Below are positions 16,123 through 19,987 of a stretch of DNA of 19,987 nucleotides, piece by piece. Under the pieces are notes generated by a model. It searched no databases. It saw only the letters and a program-made list of their open reading frames with translations, and was not told the DNA's origin. Made by a program: the position numbers and the translations under genes. Within the stretch, counting starts at the first letter, position 1. The number at the start of each line of letters is the position of its first letter. This DNA is from JBEEOW01 sp041191405. GTDB taxonomy: Bacteria; Bacteroidota; Bacteroidia; Cytophagales; UBA9547. The stretch lies in the NCBI GenBank assembly GCA_041191405.1, contig JBEEOW010000049.1, positions 1-19,987 on the forward strand. Reading direction: 5' to 3'.

Positions 16123-17955
16123 ATGATAGGCATTTTGAGAAAAATATTGGTTTTAACATTTTTGACTTTGGTAATTGCTTTGGGAAATATTTACGCCCAA
16201 GAAGCCGAAGATTTAGGTAAAATTAAACTTGCTGATAAAAATCTTGTGGATAACAAAATCACAGAGGCAATTGGCAATTATACCTGGCTTTGGAAGAAAA
16301 AAGAATTACGCTCGCTAATCAACAATAATTATCAACAAGCACTACGACTCGATAAAAACTATAAGTATGCTTTAAAGATATCCAAACAGATAGAAAAACA
16401 GTATCCTGAAGAGATTATTTACAAAGCACAATCAGTTTACAATTACATTTTGTTAAATGACTCTGTAAAGGCTTACAAATTATTGGATAAACTTATCAAC
16501 CAATTTTTAGAAGATGATTACAAACAACAACAAGCAATTCAATATTTTTCGGAACAAAATCAAGTTCAATTAGCAATTACCTACATTCAGAAAATTAGAA
16601 AACGTAAAAGCAACAATTTTATCCACAGCGAACAACTTGCTGCGTTGTATAAAAAGAATAACAACCTACCTGAACATATTTCGGAGTTGGTTAACTTACT
16701 TATAAATCAGCCAACTAATGATATTTTAAATACCATAAAAGCAGTATTTCAGGAGAATATCAACAATGAATCAGAATACAATGATTTAGAAAAAGCACTC
16801 ATTAGAAAGTCAATCGCTTTGCCAGATGCAATGATTATTAATGAGTTATTGTATTGGGTGTATCTTCAAAAGAAAGATTACAGCGAAGCTTATATACAAG
16901 CAGTAGCAATCGACAAAAAAAACGGCGGTACAATTGAAATGTTAATGGAGTTGTTAACAATCACCGCTGACGATAAGCCAATTATAGCCTCCGAATTATA
17001 TCAACAGTTTAATACCATAAATAAAGATAGAATAAAGCTTTACCCAGATTTAATACTTAAAGGAATAGAAATTAAGCAAAAAGTATTAAATACTACTTAT
17101 CCACAAGATAAAGCATTGATTGAAAGTTTATTAGAAGATTATCAGGTTTTCACTAAAACTTATCCTCAATACCAATTTGTTGAAAACACCATCGGATATG
17201 CTTTGGTTTATGCCAAAAACAAACACGATTACACTAAGGCTGAGTCTATTCTAAAAGACTTGTTAAAGCGTCCGTTGAATAACGAACAACAAGCTAAAAC
17301 AAAAATGGCCTTGGCAGATGTGTATATTTGTACAGGAGTTTTATGGGAAGCAAGTTTATTATACTCACAAGCTGAGAAATTGGTGAAAGACTCTCCCCTA
17401 GCCTACGAAGCCAAATTAAAAAACGCACGTATATTTTATTTTAAAGGAGAATTTTTGTTGGCACAAGCCCAATTAAATATTTTAAAACTAGCAACCACCC
17501 GTGAAATTTCGAATGATGCCATACAACAAGCCGTATTTATATTAGAGCAATTAGATCAAGATTCGGTATCGCCAGCATTAAAAGCATTTGCCGAAATAGA
17601 AAAAAATATTTTTTGTAACGAGTTATCAACAGCCGATACATTGTTAGTAAGTTTGCTTAACAACAATAAAATCAGTTTGTTAATGCCCGAATATGCCATA
17701 CTTACCCAAGCAGATTTATGGTTTAAAATGAATAAAATAGACAAAGTAATAGCAAATTACCAGTTAATCATTTCAAATTATTCACAAAGTATTTTGGCCG
17801 ATGATGCTGTGTATAAACTTGCAGTACTTTATCAAAAACAAAATGACCTCAAAAATGCTTTGAAATATTACGAAATGTTAATAAATATTTATCCATCAAG
17901 CATTTATATTACCCAGGCTAGAGTTGATTATAGAAAATTGAGGGGGGATAAGTAA
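16123..17955 (+). CDS. Secreted or periplasmic tetratricopeptide-repeat protein
   Basis: Specific function unknown. The 610 residues begin with a signal peptide: basic MIGILRK, a hydrophobic stretch to about residue 20 and a probable cleavage after Ala25 (GNIYA, then QEAED). No lipobox cysteine is present, so the protein is probably periplasmic. The rest is nearly all helical, with repeated TPR-like helix pairs; the clearest is at the C-terminus (AVYKLAVLYQKQNDLKNALK, about 566-585, then YYEMLINIYPSS), a pattern like that in BamD/YbgF-type proteins, where such repeats hold protein partners. The start ATG at 16123 follows the candidate origin region. Two perfect DnaA-type boxes lie early in the gene and one in the middle (17097-17105). 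The base composition is less A-biased than the preceding lipoprotein. Confidence 0.8.
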   Translation: MIGILRKILVLTFLTLVIALGNIYAQEAEDLGKIKLADKNLVDNKITEAIGNYTWLWKKKELRSLINNNYQQALRLDKNYKYALKISKQIEKQYPEEIIYKAQSVYNYILLNDSVKAYKLLDKLINQFLEDDYKQQQAIQYFSEQNQVQLAITYIQKIRKRKSNNFIHSEQLAALYKKNNNLPEHISELVNLLINQPTNDILNTIKAVFQENINNESEYNDLEKALIRKSIALPDAMIINELLYWVYLQKKDYSEAYIQAVAIDKKNGGTIEMLMELLTITADDKPIIASELYQQFNTINKDRIKLYPDLILKGIEIKQKVLNTTYPQDKALIESLLEDYQVFTKTYPQYQFVENTIGYALVYAKNKHDYTKAESILKDLLKRPLNNEQQAKTKMALADVYICTGVLWEASLLYSQAEKLVKDSPLAYEAKLKNARIFYFKGEFLLAQAQLNILKLATTREISNDAIQQAVFILEQLDQDSVSPALKAFAEIEKNIFCNELSTADTLLVSLLNNNKISLLMPEYAILTQADLWFKMNKIDKVIANYQLIISNYSQSILADDAVYKLAVLYQKQNDLKNALKYYEMLINIYPSSIYITQARVDYRKLRGDK

Positions 17956-17965
17956 TATAAAAAGC

Positions 17966-17993
17966 AAACAGTACAAAACTAAAAGAACTGTTT
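17966..17993 (+). terminator. Weak candidate terminator after the TPR gene
   Basis: Arms AAACAGT (17966-17972) and ACTGTTT (17987-17993) form a 7-bp stem with a 14-nt loop, followed by only a short T-rich stretch. It lies 11 bp past the stop codon, in the right place, but it is weak. Confidence 0.35.
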
Positions 17994-18050
17994 TATTCTA
18001 ACGCTCTTTAAAAAACAGCTAATAAATACAGAACATTTAAAAAATTATTG

Positions 18051-18058
18051 TATTTTTG
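18051..18058 (+). promoter_or_regulatory. Candidate -7 element for the XRE/NgoPII-like cassette
   Basis: TATTTTTG matches the Bacteroidota -7 consensus TAnnTTTG exactly; no clear -33 TTTG stands upstream at the proper distance. Transcription would begin around 18062-18066. That excludes the upstream TTG at 18048 as a start codon and leaves either a leaderless ATG at 18066 or the ATG at 18078. Confidence 0.42.
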
Positions 18059-18077
18059 TCATAAAATGACAAGTCCA

Positions 18078-18388
18078 ATGAAAGAAACATTTGGGGAATA
18101 TATAAAAAAACTTCGGACAGAAAACGAATTGACTCTAACTCAACTCGCTGCCAAACTTGACTTGGATTCTGCAAATCTTAGTAAAATTGAAAATAATAAA
18201 AGAGAATTTGACGAAAAACGACTCAGACTTTTAGCTAATGTTTTTAATCTTGACTTATCACAATTGAGAACTGAATTTTTTAGCGATATCATTGCTAAGA
18301 AAATTTATGAAAACAATTGCGACAGTGAAACTCTGATTTTAGCTGAACAAAAAGTTGAATATTTAAAATCAAAAAATCTTACAACAAT

Positions 18389-18392
<4 letters not shown>
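18078..18392 (+). CDS. XRE-family helix-turn-helix regulator of the cytosine restriction-modification cassette
   Basis: A small DNA-binding protein, probably controlling its own cassette. From ATG 18078 it has 104 residues starting MKETFGEYIKKLR, the common start of this group; an in-frame ATG at 18066 would add only MTSP. The helix-turn-helix spans about 17-60 (LTLTQLAAKLDLD, then SANLSKIENNKREFDEK and RLLANVFNL). The last 40 residues are helical and may mediate dimerisation. Its stop overlaps the methylase ATG (ATGA, 18389-18392), so the two are translationally coupled. Controller proteins of type II systems are usually about 80 residues and similar in fold; whether this acts as such a controller is inferred from position. 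No operator repeat was identified near 18051. Confidence 0.82.
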
Positions 18393-19425
<1,033 letters not shown>

Positions 19426-19429
<4 letters not shown>

Positions 19430-19875
19430 CAAATATTTTAGAAGCAATTGTAAATATTGCCAATAACCCGGTTGTTGAAATTCGAAATCATTACACGGGT
19501 AGAAATAGAGCTAATAATGTTGGAGAAGCACTAGAAATGTTTGTAAAAGACGCTTTTGCTAACACCATTCAAGAACAAGATGAGCAAGTTAAAAATACAA
19601 GATTTAGCCAAGTATTTTCTTGGCTTGGCAATCAAAATCATCCACCTGATATAATGATTCGTCAAGGTGATGCAATAGAAGTGAAGAAAACACAAATTGC
19701 AAATAGCGATTTGGCTCTAAATAGTTCATATCCAAAATCAAATATTCAGTCAAACAGTAATATGATAACACAAGAATGTAGAAACTGTGAAAATTGGGCA
19801 GAAAAAGACTTGATTTATTGTGTTGGACATACAACAGACGAATCTATAAAATCACTTTGGATTGTCTCGTCCTAA
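19426..19875 (+). pseudogene. NgoPII-type restriction endonuclease, C-terminally truncated
   Basis: The 149 residues resemble the N-terminal half of the NgoPII endonuclease family as I remember it: NPVVEI (14-19), RANNVGEALEMFVKD (28-42), PPDIMIRQGDAIEVKK (73-88) and LALNSSYPKS (96-105). The likely catalytic Asp75 and Glu85-x-Lys87 are present, as is a cysteine pair CRNC (118-121). The protein stops right after SLWIV, where family members continue for what I recall as roughly another hundred residues. The TAA stop (19873-19875) lies within the first unit of an 18-bp repeat array, so the 3' part seems replaced by other DNA rather than lost by a point mutation. Start ATG overlaps the methylase stop (ATGA). 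A naturally short functional form cannot be excluded; hence the moderate confidence in the pseudogene call. Confidence 0.72.
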
Positions 19876-19979
19876 AAAATGTTTACAGATTTGATTAATA
19901 ATCCTGATATAAATTTACACTAATTTTCTTAATCCTAAAAAGGATTTACAATTAAAATTTATCCTAAAATAGCTTTACA
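19870..19979. repeat. Four imperfect 18-bp direct repeats, TCCT-N8-TTTACA
   Basis: Units at 19870-19887, 19902-19919, 19933-19950 and 19962-19979 each are exactly 18 bp, with TCCT at the left, TTTACA at the right and eight A/T-rich variable bases between. Starts are 32, 31 and 29 bp apart and spacers are 14, 13 and 11 bp of A/T-rich sequence. The array may continue beyond the window. It begins where the restriction endonuclease frame breaks off. The middle of each unit varies too much for a CRISPR repeat. Confidence 0.6.
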
Positions 19980-19987
19980 TTTGTATT

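Noticed and set aside
289..17955. GGCC avoidance as a footprint of past restriction
   Set aside because: Only three GGCC sites were spotted by eye where about fifteen might be expected, but I could not count reliably or correct for codon bias, and 4-base GC words are often rare in such genomes.
18048..18077. TTG start for the XRE regulator at 18048
   Set aside because: It lies upstream of and within the candidate -7 element at 18051-18058, so it would not be in the transcript.
19870..19979. The repeat array as a CRISPR
   Set aside because: Only ten of 18 bases are shared between units, spacers are 11-14 bp and A/T-rich, and no cas gene is visible.

Overview
The window is a piece of an AT-rich chromosome from the phylum Bacteroidota. 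Evidence: the protein families (KdsC-like HAD phosphatase next to a UbiA prenyltransferase, a CANI.APTGGP-type Ig-like lipoprotein after mnmG), promoters of the Bacteroidota type (TTG/TTTG, 17-20 bp, TAnnTTTG), and no Shine-Dalgarno sequences. Order and genus cannot be fixed from the sequence.

Layout. Every complete gene left of about 11.1 kb is on the minus strand and every gene right of about 11.4 kb is on the plus strand. The minus arm reads, from the centre outward: Mn-type superoxide dismutase, mutS, kdsC, a four-gene GATC restriction-modification operon (dpnM-like methylase, DpnII-like endonuclease, OLD-family ATPase/TOPRIM nuclease, dpnA-like methylase), a UbiA prenyltransferase and rhlE. 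The window begins with the last 32 codons of an unidentified plus-strand gene. The plus arm reads: mnmG, a zinc-ribbon methyltransferase, an Ig-like lipoprotein (a tight operon), a 411-bp non-coding region, a secreted TPR protein, and a second restriction-modification cassette (XRE regulator, NgoPII/GGCC-like cytosine methylase, NgoPII-like endonuclease). The endonuclease ends early, at an array of four 18-bp repeats.

Chromosome biology. Between the two divergent arms, inside the leader of mnmG, lie three near-perfect parS (ParB-binding) palindromes. The 411-bp gap at 15712-16122 holds several DnaA-box-like sites, a thrice-repeated CGAGTTA heptamer and an AT-only tract, which makes it a candidate replication origin. 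Perfect TTATCCACA 9-mers are also scattered through the core genes (twelve found by eye) but absent from both restriction-modification cassettes.

Most interesting points: (1) the OLD nuclease inside a DpnII-type operon, which looks like a composite two-layer defence unit inserted between kdsC and ubiA, genes I recall as usually adjacent in this phylum; (2) the parS cluster plus candidate oriC; (3) the 18-bp repeat array that coincides with the truncation of the second restriction enzyme; (4) a heptanucleotide repeat forming a long inverted repeat between mutS and kdsC. Functional assignments rest on motifs and remembered family features; no database search was possible.
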